From Sphingorhabdus sp. EL138 (GTDB lineage: Bacteria > Pseudomonadota > Alphaproteobacteria > Sphingomonadales > Sphingomonadaceae): a stretch of 44,908 bases of DNA. The stretch lies in contig NZ_CAMAYF010000016.1 in the NCBI RefSeq assembly GCF_945862485.1, forward strand, positions 1 to 44,908, in the 5' to 3' direction. Positions within the stretch are counted from its first letter, which is position 1; every line of letters begins with the position of its first letter. A program made the position numbers and the translations under genes. Below the pieces are notes generated by a model. That model made no database searches and had not been told where the DNA came from. It was given only the letters and a program-made list of their open reading frames with translations. This document shows, piece by piece, positions 7,683-14,605 of this stretch.

Positions 7683-7910
7683 TTATTGCGATCCGGCAAC
7701 CAATACCAAAACAGCAAGCAACACGATCGTGATCGCCTGCCACTTCACGCGTGCAAACATCATCTTATTCTGCACCGCCAGCGATTTGGGTAAACCGGCT
7801 TCATCCACATCGGCCGGACGCAAATTGGCAAAAGCATGCAATCCGCGGATCAACGCGAAGGCGACGGCACCAGCGGCACCAATGATGAGTAGAACCAACA
7901 ATATAGTCAT
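7683..7910 (-). CDS. Small twin transmembrane protein (HIG1-like)
   Basis: A 75-residue membrane protein with two hydrophobic helices, residues 2-21 (TILLVLLIIGAAGAVAFALI) and 55-72 (WQAITIVLLAVLVLVAG), joined by a polar loop ending in QNKMMFARVKWQ. The loop-to-helix sequence (N-x-M-M-x-x-R-V-x-x-Q) resembles HIG1-like and 'twin transmembrane' proteins of alphaproteobacteria. The role is unknown. It lies 11 bases upstream of the cobalamin adenosyltransferase gene and probably forms an operon with it. Confidence 0.85.
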   Translation of the reverse strand: MTILLVLLIIGAAGAVAFALIRGLHAFANLRPADVDEAGLPKSLAVQNKMMFARVKWQAITIVLLAVLVLVAGSQ

Positions 7911-7952
7911 CGGGAGAAATCCTTGTTCAGGGCTAATACCCCGTTGCCCTAT

Positions 7953-8813
7953 TTAGGCATCGGATAAGGAAATTCCAAGCGGAAGCATTCGGTGACGCAA
8001 ATTATCCATAAGTTTGTTTCCGCTTTCGCCTGCCAAACGGCGGGCGGACAAAGCCGCTGAGGATTTGCTCTTGGCCAGCTTTTCGTCTGTGCTGTCCAGT
8101 AAGAGCGGGTGATGCCAATAGACTGGCTCCGGTAAGTCGAGCAGCGTCTGCAGCAGCCGATGCACGGCAGTGTAAGCGAACAGGTCCTTGCCACGCACTA
8201 CATGGGTAATGCCATCGGCGGCATCGTCAACGGTCGCCGCGAGATGATAAGATGCCGGCGCATCTTTGCGCCATAATATGACATCGCCAAAGGCCATTGG
8301 GTCTGCAAACTGCTGCCCCGCCGCCAAATCCGTCCACATAAGCGGGCCTGCCAAGTCTAAGGCCTTTCTTATGTCAAGGCGCCAGCTATATGGGCCATCT
8401 TCTAAAAAGGGCTGTTCCCGACAGGTGCCTGGATAATGTGGCCCGTCAGGGCCATGGGGCACAGGTTTATGCTTTAGAGCTTCGGCGATGTCACCTCTGG
8501 TGCAACCGCAGCGATATAACAGGCCTTCGGCATTCAGCCGGTCACGCGCGACCACATACCGGGCGATATGTTGCGATTGGAACTGCACATCACCGTCATG
8601 CGCCAGCCCCAGCCACTGCATGTCAGCAAGGATCGCTTGGACATGCTCGGGCCGACTGCGCGTCCCGTCAATATCCTCGATCCGAAGGCGAAACTGACCC
8701 CCAAAGGCGCGGGCAAATTCTTGGGCACATAGCGCCGAAAAGGCGTGCCCCAAATGCAACTGCCCGTTGGGACTCGGGGCAAATCTGGTGACCGCCAGGC
8801 CCTTCGGCCCCAC
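7953..8813 (-). CDS. gluQRS: Glutamyl-Q tRNA(Asp) synthetase
   Basis: A short paralogue of glutamyl-tRNA synthetase that lacks the anticodon-binding domain and attaches Glu to queuosine in tRNA-Asp. The class I signature RFAPSPNGQLHLGHAFSA (HxGH) is followed by RLRIEDIDGTRSRP. A zinc site is built from CGCTRGDI and YPGTC; the second class I motif appears as KLAKSKSS near the C-terminus. The start is uncertain: the frame opens with TTG at 8855, but relatives begin just before the TRFAPSP segment, so GTG 8813 is preferred. Neither has a clear ribosome site. A TATAAT on the minus strand (8874-8869) sits just upstream of the TTG. The lone C-terminal half is short, as expected for the family. Confidence 0.92.
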   Translation of the reverse strand: MGPKGLAVTRFAPSPNGQLHLGHAFSALCAQEFARAFGGQFRLRIEDIDGTRSRPEHVQAILADMQWLGLAHDGDVQFQSQHIARYVVARDRLNAEGLLYRCGCTRGDIAEALKHKPVPHGPDGPHYPGTCREQPFLEDGPYSWRLDIRKALDLAGPLMWTDLAAGQQFADPMAFGDVILWRKDAPASYHLAATVDDAADGITHVVRGKDLFAYTAVHRLLQTLLDLPEPVYWHHPLLLDSTDEKLAKSKSSAALSARRLAGESGNKLMDNLRHRMLPLGISLSDA

Positions 8814-8996
8814 TATCTGGCCCAGAAAGGAATAGATGAAGTCGAATGCCGTCAAAAAATTATCCCCAATTATACCACATTCGGTAGCTTTACCCTATTG
8901 ACGTCACAATATGTGTAAATAGTTTGGCGACTGTCAGAATGCTGTAACGCTAATAGGCTTAAAGCATGTATGACAAAAGGGGAGTAGGTTCGACTG

Positions 8997-9581
8997 ATGT
9001 TGCATACCGGAACTTTCGAGGCGGCGGGCCGAGCAAGGCACCCAGAAAATTGCCCTGCGCTTGTGCTGAACGCGGATTACACTCCATTAAGTTATTATCC
9101 ACTGAGTCTTTGGCCTTGGCAGACAGCTATTAAGGCGGTTTTCCTCGACAAGGTCGACATTGTGTCCAACTATGACCGGCATGTGCATAGTCCAAGTCTG
9201 GACATGAAAATTCCGTCGGTGATTGCGCTGCGCCAATATGTGAAGCCATCGGAATATCCCGCATTCACGCGATTCAACCTCTTCCTGCGCGACAAGTTTG
9301 AATGCCAATATTGCGGGTCGGGCGACAATTTAACCTTTGACCATATTGTCCCACGTCGCTTGGGCGGCATTACCAGTTGGGAAAATGTCACCACCGCTTG
9401 CCTGCACTGCAACCTTAAAAAAGGTGGTCGCACACCGAAGCAAGCGCATATGCAACTCAACATGGCCGCAATCCGGCCGACAAGCTGGCAATTGCAAGAT
9501 CGGGGCCGCGCGTTTCCACCGAACCATCTACATGAAACATGGCACGACTGGTTGTACTGGGACATCGAACTGGAGGGCTAA
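8997..9581 (+). CDS. HNH endonuclease
   Basis: A 194-residue HNH nuclease-fold protein common in alphaproteobacteria, with no established substrate that I know. The HNH core runs from about residue 100: FECQYCGSGDN and ACLHCN give two CxxC zinc pairs, and LTFDHIVPRRLGG with WENVTTA gives the His/Asn catalytic elements, followed by KKGGRTP. The N-terminal half (PALVLNADYTPLSYYPLSLW) matches the usual conserved extension of this subfamily. It is divergent from gluQRS. This appears chromosomally conserved rather than mobile, as no phage or intron sequences flank it. Confidence 0.92.
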   Translation: MLHTGTFEAAGRARHPENCPALVLNADYTPLSYYPLSLWPWQTAIKAVFLDKVDIVSNYDRHVHSPSLDMKIPSVIALRQYVKPSEYPAFTRFNLFLRDKFECQYCGSGDNLTFDHIVPRRLGGITSWENVTTACLHCNLKKGGRTPKQAHMQLNMAAIRPTSWQLQDRGRAFPPNHLHETWHDWLYWDIELEG

Positions 9582-9585
9582 GCCC

Positions 9586-10125
9586 TTATTTTGTCACCGT
9601 CAAAGCCGGCACTGCCCGCGCCGCATCCTCGGGATTAATGCCCGGCGGCGGCGCTGCGGCGATGCGCTCTTCGCCACGCATTACACGGCCCGCACGTTTG
9701 ATAGCACCCCGCAACCTTGGATAAAGGCCGCAGCGGCACAGGTTGGTGATCGCGGCGTCAATTTCAGCATCGGTGGGATCGCTGCTTTTCTTGAGCAACA
9801 CAGACGCCACCATGATGACGCCGGAAATGCAAAAACCACATTGCGGAACATTGTTGGCGACAAACGCCTGTTGCAACGGATGGCTCCGGTCACGGCTCAG
9901 GCCCTCAATAGTCGTGACAAAACGCCCCTCCGCCTCGGCTATGGTCACAAGGCAGGAGCGGATAGCCTCACCATCAATTTCGACCATGCATGCACCGCAG
10001 TCGCCAATGCCGCAGCCATATTTGGTACCCGTCAAGTTCGACGCGTCGCGTAACGCCCACAATAAAGGCGTTTGCGGGTCCATTTTATATTGGACAGGGC
10101 GGTCGTTGACGGTGAATTTGGTCAT
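9586..10125 (-). CDS. 2Fe-2S small subunit of a xanthine dehydrogenase-family hydroxylase (IorA-like), orphan
   Basis: An electron-transfer subunit with two [2Fe-2S] clusters. The plant ferredoxin-type cluster is GTKYGCGIGDCGACMVEIDG plus a later Cys (IRSC); the helical one is QCGFCISG and NLCRCGLYPRLRGAI. It resembles the alpha subunit of isoquinoline 1-oxidoreductase and aldehyde dehydrogenases. At 179 residues it is longer than the usual ~155 because of an Ala/Pro-rich tail after EERIAA. The molybdopterin large subunit that normally follows is not next to it: the HNH gene converges 4 bases downstream and a repeat element lies upstream. Its partner must be elsewhere, or it is a remnant. Confidence 0.92.
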   Translation of the reverse strand: MTKFTVNDRPVQYKMDPQTPLLWALRDASNLTGTKYGCGIGDCGACMVEIDGEAIRSCLVTIAEAEGRFVTTIEGLSRDRSHPLQQAFVANNVPQCGFCISGVIMVASVLLKKSSDPTDAEIDAAITNLCRCGLYPRLRGAIKRAGRVMRGEERIAAAPPPGINPEDAARAVPALTVTK

Positions 10126-10130
10126 AACGT

Positions 10131-10222
10131 CCCTCCCGCTTGCGGGAGGGGCTGGAGGAGGGTGTGTCGCGGTGTCATCTTATGAGTTTACCCTCCGCTA
10201 AACCCTCCCGCAAGCGGGAGGG
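10131..10222. repeat. Palindromic intergenic repeat with hairpin ends
   Basis: Two 20-base palindromes, 10131-10150 and 10203-10222, are each 9-bp hairpins with TT or AA in the loop, and are reverse complements of each other. Inside them lie partly complementary GGAGGAGGGTG and ACCCTCCGC, so the whole 92 bases can fold into one long structure. It fills the spacer between two minus-strand genes. This is the build of a REP/MITE-like dispersed element, though only one copy is in the window. Confidence 0.75.
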
Positions 10223-10261
10223 GAATACCCCTAAACTTAATCCGTTCGTGTTGGGTAATAA

Positions 10262-11026
10262 TTAATCCCGCCAGCTTTTATCGATTTGGTCAACCTTCCG
10301 CACCATCGCGTCAAATTCAACACGGCCTGATCCGCCAGGGGGCGATGCCATGTACAAATCGCGCTGATGCACGGCGATCACCTCTGGCGACACCATGATC
10401 GGCTTACCCATTTGCAGCGTCGCCATCTGATGCTCGCACGCGCGCTGGAGCGCCCAATATTTGATAAAGGCATCGGGAAGCGTCTTGCCCATCACAACAG
10501 GGCCATGGTTGCGCAGCATCAAAATCCGCTTGTCGCCGAGATGTTCGACCAGCCGAACCCCCTCTTCCTCGCGCACGGTGACGCCTTCAAAGTCATGATA
10601 GGCCAATTGTCCCATGAAGTTGCACGCGTAGAAGTTCACAGGTTGCAATCCGCCCTCAAGGCTGCACACCGCTACGGTTGCCGTGGTGTGCGTGTGGATA
10701 ATCGCATGTGCGTCGGGCAATGTGCGATGGAACAGGCTGTGCTGGACAAAGCCTGCTTTGTTCACATGCCACGGGTTATCGACGTCGATCTTGTTGCCAT
10801 CTATATCGATTTTGATAAGGCTGGACGCGGTAATTTCACCGAAATGCATACCATAAGGGTTAATCAAAAACGCCCCGTCCTCATCCGGCACCTTGACCGT
10901 AATGTGATTGAACACAAGCTCATCCCAGCCAAACATCGAAAATATCCGGTAGCAGGCCGCAAGCTCTTGCCGTGCGGTCAATTCCGCCTCGCTATACTTG
11001 CTACTCGACTTTAATTGGGTGGCCAT
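10262..11026 (-). CDS. Class II aldolase/adducin family protein
   Basis: A zinc-dependent aldolase-fold protein of 254 residues acting in the cytoplasm. Zinc ligands are visible in HAIIHTHTTATVAV and in LMLRNHGPVVMG, and the N-terminal part reads FGWDELVFNHITVKVPDEDG. The family includes fuculose-phosphate aldolase and adducin-like proteins; members with this SLFHRTLPDAHAIIHTH layout are mostly of unknown substrate. I chose the ATG at 11026, which follows a GGAGAGA ribosome site; the frame runs upstream to 11125 but without conserved sequence. It is separated from the 2Fe-2S gene by the palindromic repeat, so the two are probably not linked in function. Confidence 0.92.
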   Translation of the reverse strand: MATQLKSSSKYSEAELTARQELAACYRIFSMFGWDELVFNHITVKVPDEDGAFLINPYGMHFGEITASSLIKIDIDGNKIDVDNPWHVNKAGFVQHSLFHRTLPDAHAIIHTHTTATVAVCSLEGGLQPVNFYACNFMGQLAYHDFEGVTVREEEGVRLVEHLGDKRILMLRNHGPVVMGKTLPDAFIKYWALQRACEHQMATLQMGKPIMVSPEVIAVHQRDLYMASPPGGSGRVEFDAMVRKVDQIDKSWRD

Positions 11027-11191
11027 GTGCTCTCTCCTGATCGCCAGATGCGTTTCATTATGAAACGAACAAGGCGTTAGGGCAAGTGTTAGGCGATTGG
11101 ACAAAGGCAGATAGTTTTCCAGCAAGCTACTGCTTCAAACACCAACCAAGCCCACAAAAAGCGCCATTTCCGCTTGATATTTGGAGGCGAC

Positions 11192-11269
11192 ATGGGTAGG
11201 GGCTACATCAACACGCCGCCTGTGAACGCGGCGTTTTTCGTTTTTAGCCTTTCAAAATGGCCGTTTTAA
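11192..11269 (+). CDS. Possible 25-residue leader peptide upstream of rpsU
   Basis: An ATG at 11192 stands 4 bases after a perfect GGAGG and opens a 25-codon frame (MGRGYINTPPVNAAFFVFSL, then SKWPF) ending 35 bases before rpsU. Inside it lies a 7-bp hairpin (11213-11219 with 11228-11234) followed by TTTTTCGTTTTT, and its stop falls in the loop of a second 8-bp hairpin (11254-11261 with 11270-11277). The frame contains five Phe codons. It may be a regulatory leader, or a chance frame in the rpsU 5' untranslated region; only the sequence pattern supports it. Confidence 0.3.
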   Translation: MGRGYINTPPVNAAFFVFSLSKWPF

Positions 11270-11277
11270 GCCATTTT
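11213..11277 (+). promoter_or_regulatory. Two hairpins in the rpsU leader
   Basis: Stem 1 (11213-11219 with 11228-11234) is followed by a T-rich run and looks like a weak terminator. Stem 2 (11254-11261 with 11270-11277, 8-base loop) lies 27 bases before the rpsU ATG. Together they could be an attenuation or autoregulation site for S21 (inference). Confidence 0.45.
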
Positions 11278-11304
11278 GCCGATTCGATGCGGAGTTGAGT
11301 TTTT

Positions 11305-11511
11305 ATGCAAATCATGGTTCGCGACAATAATGTTGATCAGGCCCTACGCGCGCTGAAGAAGAAGCTACAGCGTGAGGGTGTATATCGCGAAATGAAGCTT
11401 CGTCGTCATTTTGAAAAGCCATCGGAAAAGCGTGCGCGTGAAAAGGCTGCTGCTGTCCGTCGCGCGCGCAAGATGGAGCGTAAGCAACAAGAGCGTGACG
11501 GCGCGAAATAA
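11305..11511 (+). CDS. rpsU: 30S ribosomal protein S21
   Basis: A 68-residue, strongly basic small-subunit protein that helps base pairing between mRNA and the 3' end of 16S rRNA. The conserved N-terminus [20 protein letters not shown] and the core [20 protein letters not shown] are typical. The C-terminus is rich in Arg, Lys and Ala. The ATG at 11305 is the only sensible start. It is monocistronic, with structured leader sequence upstream and a clear terminator 22 bases downstream. Confidence 0.97.
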   Translation: MQIMVRDNNVDQALRALKKKLQREGVYREMKLRRHFEKPSEKRAREKAAAVRRARKMERKQQERDGAK

Positions 11512-11533
11512 CCGTCTGCACTCTGAAACAAAG

Positions 11534-11560
11534 AAAGCGCCTTCAACTGGCGCTTTTTTT
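11534..11560 (+). terminator. Rho-independent terminator of rpsU
   Basis: An 8-bp stem (11534-11541 with 11549-11556), a seven-base loop and a T-run to 11560, just after the rpsU stop. Confidence 0.9.
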
Positions 11561-11622
11561 GTGTCTAGAATCCGCGCCGCTTTCTGCTAGTCAACGCGCA
11601 CCACAGCTCATAGGAATTTTTT

Positions 11623-12246
11623 ATGTCCGTCACTGCCGTTCCCATTCAGCCACTTAAAAAAGGTTCGCTCACCAAATATTGGGCGGCAATTGCATTGGTC
11701 CTCGCTGCAGGTGGTGGTCTTGCTTATTGGGGCACCAGCGACGTTCGGCAGGAATTTGGTGATGTTGTGACGACCCCATCCGGCCTGCGCTACAAGATTA
11801 TGGAAGCGGGCGAAGGCCCCAATCCTGCCGACAATGACGTGGTCCTTGTAAGCTATAAGGGCATGTTGAAAGACGGCACCGTTTTTGACCAAAACCCGCA
11901 AGCTGGCTTTCCTGTAACGGGCGTCGTTCCGGGTTTTTCCGAAGGCCTGAAGATCATGCAGCGTGGCGGCAAATACCGCTTATGGATTCCAGCTGAGCTT
12001 GGTTATGGCACAGAGGATCAGCGCAACCCGCAAACAGGCGAAGTCGTCATTCCCGGCGGTAGCGAATTGACATTCGATGTCGAGCTGCTCGAGTTCAAGT
12101 CGCGCGCCGAAATCGAGGCAATGCAAAGGCAGATGCAGGAAATGCAGCAACAGCAGGGCAGCGCTGGCGGCCAGGCTGGCGGCGCGACAGAGGGCCTACC
12201 GCCCGAAATTCAGGCACAAATTGATGCCCAAATGCGCGGTCAGTAA
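11623..12246 (+). CDS. Membrane-anchored FKBP-type peptidyl-prolyl isomerase
   Basis: A proline isomerase assisting protein folding, probably in the periplasm. A hydrophobic segment at about residues 20-36 (AAIALVLAAGGGLAYWG) acts as anchor or uncleaved signal. The FKBP domain runs from about residue 50 to 165: SGLRYKIMEAGEGPNPADND, then VVLVSYKGMLKDGTVFDQN, VPGFSEGLKIMQRGGKYRLW, IPAELGYG and GGSELTFDVELLEF, all characteristic. The C-terminal 40 residues form a Gln/Gly-rich tail (QEMQQQQGSAGGQAGG). It converges with the fumarase gene, leaving 23 bases between them. Confidence 0.94.
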   Translation: MSVTAVPIQPLKKGSLTKYWAAIALVLAAGGGLAYWGTSDVRQEFGDVVTTPSGLRYKIMEAGEGPNPADNDVVLVSYKGMLKDGTVFDQNPQAGFPVTGVVPGFSEGLKIMQRGGKYRLWIPAELGYGTEDQRNPQTGEVVIPGGSELTFDVELLEFKSRAEIEAMQRQMQEMQQQQGSAGGQAGGATEGLPPEIQAQIDAQMRGQ

Positions 12247-12269
12247 TTGCGGGGCCGTAGGGTCATGGC

Positions 12270-13793
12270 CTAGACCCCCTGCAACAAACCTTCATCCTTA
12301 ATGCGCTTTTGCCAATAAGCGGGCGCTAATTGGTGAACATTGTTGCCGTTGCTATCGACCGCAACGGTTACGGGAAAGTCCTGCACTTCAAACTCGTAAA
12401 TGGCTTCCATACCTAAATCTGCAAAGCCGACGACTGTGCTGCCCTTGATGGCGCGGGCGACGAGATAGGCAGCGCCGCCAACGGCCATAAGATAGGCGCT
12501 CTTATGCTTGGCGATGGCTTGCGTGGCCGCCGGCCCGCGTTCAGCCTTGCCGACGCACGCGAGCAGACCTTGCTCCAGCATCATGTCCATGAACTTGTCC
12601 ATCCGCGTGGCGGTGGTCGGCCCTGCGGGTCCGACAATCTCTTCACCAACTGGATCGACGGGGCCAACATAATAAATCATGCGGCCCTTGAAGCTGACGG
12701 GCAGTTCTTCTCCCTTGGCCAGCATATCGGCAATGCGCTTATGGGCGGCGTCGCGGCCAGTCAGCATCTTGCCATTGAGCAAAAGACGGTCCCCTTGCTT
12801 CCAACCAGCCACAACGTCCGGCGTCAGCGTATCGAGATCTACGCGAATGGCCGTGGCATCGGGTTTCCAATCGACCTTGGGCCATTCGTCCAACTTTGGC
12901 GCCTCAAGAAAGGCCGGGCCAGCACCATCCAATGTGAAATGGGCGTGGCGTGTGGCCGCGCAATTGGGAATCATGGCCACGGGCTTACCTGCCGCATGGC
13001 ATGGCGCGTCCATGATTTTCACATCCAAGATAGTGGAGAGGCCGCCGAGCCCCTGCGCGCCAATGCCAAGGGCATTTACCTTGTCAAAAATCTCGATGCG
13101 CATGGCTTCAATGTCATTCTGTGGTCCGCGCGCCTTCAATGGTCCCATGTCGATGGGCTCCATCAACGCTTGTTTGGCGAGCAGCACGCAATGTTCCGCC
13201 GTACCGCCAATACCGATACCCAACATGCCGGGCGGGCACCAACCAGCGCCCATTTGGGGTAGCATCTCCACGACCCAATCGACGATATTGTCCGACGGAT
13301 TCATCATCTTGAATTTAGACTTATTCTCGCTGCCGCCGCCCTTAGCGGCAACGTCGACGGACACTTTGGCACCAGGGACGAGGTCGACATGCAGCACGCA
13401 CGGCGTATTGTCCTTGGTATTGCGCCGCGTGAAGGCTGGGTCCGCGAGCACGGACGCGCGTAGCTTGTTGTCCGGATGCAAATAGGCGCGGCGGACGCCT
13501 TCGTCGATCACGTCCTGCAAAGATGCGGACGTGTCTTCCAAACGGCAGTCCATGCCCCATTTGACGAAGACATTGACGATACCTGTATCCTGGCAAATCG
13601 GGCGATGCCCCTCTGCGCACATACGGCTGTTCGTTAGGATCTGCGCGATGGCGTCCTTGGCAGCAGGCGATTGCTCCGCCTCATACGCGTCGCCCAAGGC
13701 ACGGATATAATCCATCGGGTGGAAATAGCTGATATATTGCAACGCGTCGGCCACGCTTTCGATCAAGTCGGCATTGCGGATGATTACAGTCAT
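12270..13793 (-). CDS. Class I (iron-sulfur) fumarate hydratase
   Basis: The oxygen-sensitive [4Fe-4S] fumarase of the citric acid cycle, interconverting fumarate and malate. It is a single-chain enzyme of 507 residues combining the alpha part (to about residue 290) and beta part. Cluster cysteines are in RPICQDTGI, GWCPPGM and IPNCAATRHAHF; the substrate-binding segments GKMLTGRDAAHKR and GRMIYYVGPVDPVG are present, followed by GPAGPTTATRMD. The start at 13793 (MTVIIRNADLIESVADALQY) agrees with the family N-terminus. It stands alone with an 800-base non-coding stretch behind its promoter side. Confidence 0.96.
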   Translation of the reverse strand: MTVIIRNADLIESVADALQYISYFHPMDYIRALGDAYEAEQSPAAKDAIAQILTNSRMCAEGHRPICQDTGIVNVFVKWGMDCRLEDTSASLQDVIDEGVRRAYLHPDNKLRASVLADPAFTRRNTKDNTPCVLHVDLVPGAKVSVDVAAKGGGSENKSKFKMMNPSDNIVDWVVEMLPQMGAGWCPPGMLGIGIGGTAEHCVLLAKQALMEPIDMGPLKARGPQNDIEAMRIEIFDKVNALGIGAQGLGGLSTILDVKIMDAPCHAAGKPVAMIPNCAATRHAHFTLDGAGPAFLEAPKLDEWPKVDWKPDATAIRVDLDTLTPDVVAGWKQGDRLLLNGKMLTGRDAAHKRIADMLAKGEELPVSFKGRMIYYVGPVDPVGEEIVGPAGPTTATRMDKFMDMMLEQGLLACVGKAERGPAATQAIAKHKSAYLMAVGGAAYLVARAIKGSTVVGFADLGMEAIYEFEVQDFPVTVAVDSNGNNVHQLAPAYWQKRIKDEGLLQGV

Positions 13794-14605
13794 ATCGGCC
13801 CCTACGCTTTAAGTATGTCATGCCCCTTAACGCGCTGGAGCGCCTATTCAAGCGTCATTTGGTATGGGGCCGAAAGGTGAGCGCTGTGTCTCGACCGCGC
13901 TTGATGAGAGAGTTTGGTAGGTCCTGCAATCGTCACATCAACCCTGTCAGCCCTACCTTCGCCGGAACGACAAAAACTAAAACGTGGAAATGCACACTAG
14001 GACCTATAGATATCGCCTAATAAAACGCTGATGCATCTTCGGCTGATGGGATGCCCCAACTGCCCCTTGGCGATTCATGATTTGCACACCGAATCTGACA
14101 CTGCAAATCTTAGTTTGCACAGACGGTCAGAACGCCGAATTTGAGCTCCCAACCGATACATTCATTTTGGCACATAAAAAATACGCATTACTCCATTTTA
14201 CATCTTGCGCTCTGAATTTCGCCTAGCAAGTCCGCGCGTCGCTCGCTGACACGACGCGCCAAGGTGCGACGAATGGAATCACATTAGCGACGAATTGAGA
14301 TCAAGATTTTGTATTTACCCTCTTGCGTCAAAAAATGAATGAGGCACTATAGGTAGCGGTTGGCCACAGGGGGCATTACCACAATTTGTGCTTGAAGCTT
14401 CAGTAGACATTTGTGTCGGCGGGGGCCTTTTTTCCCGTCGATAAGCTGGGGACAAGTCAAAATACTCCCCCTGACAAGGTCAAAAAATGCTAAGAGGGAG
14501 TTTCGCGCCCTGAGTCGAACAATATGGGAACATCGGTTCCCGTCAAGATACAGCTGGTCGCTGGATGTCGGAAAGCCGATGACCAGTTTCGGGTCGCCGC
14601 AATGA
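13794..14605. other. 812-base non-coding region between fumarase and nrdA (promoter side of both)
   Basis: No supported gene is present. The DNA is richer in A/T than its surroundings and holds several structured sites: TGCAAA/TTTGCA inverted repeat (14102-14107 with 14114-14119), an 8-bp hairpin without T-run (14234-14241 with 14252-14259), a near-direct repeat ACAAGTCAAAA (14452-14462) and ACAAGGTCAAAA (14474-14485), and a GGGAAC/GTTCCC palindrome (14526-14541). These may serve regulation of the ribonucleotide reductase genes. I see no clear NrdR-box pair and no riboswitch. Confidence 0.5.

Noticed and set aside
12504-13485. Plus-strand frames antisense to fumarase
   Set aside because: They mirror the fumarase gene; the fumarase protein has all family motifs.
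14234-14259. Hairpin as a possible terminator before nrdA
   Set aside because: The 8-bp stem has no T-run on either strand, so it is noted only as a structured site.
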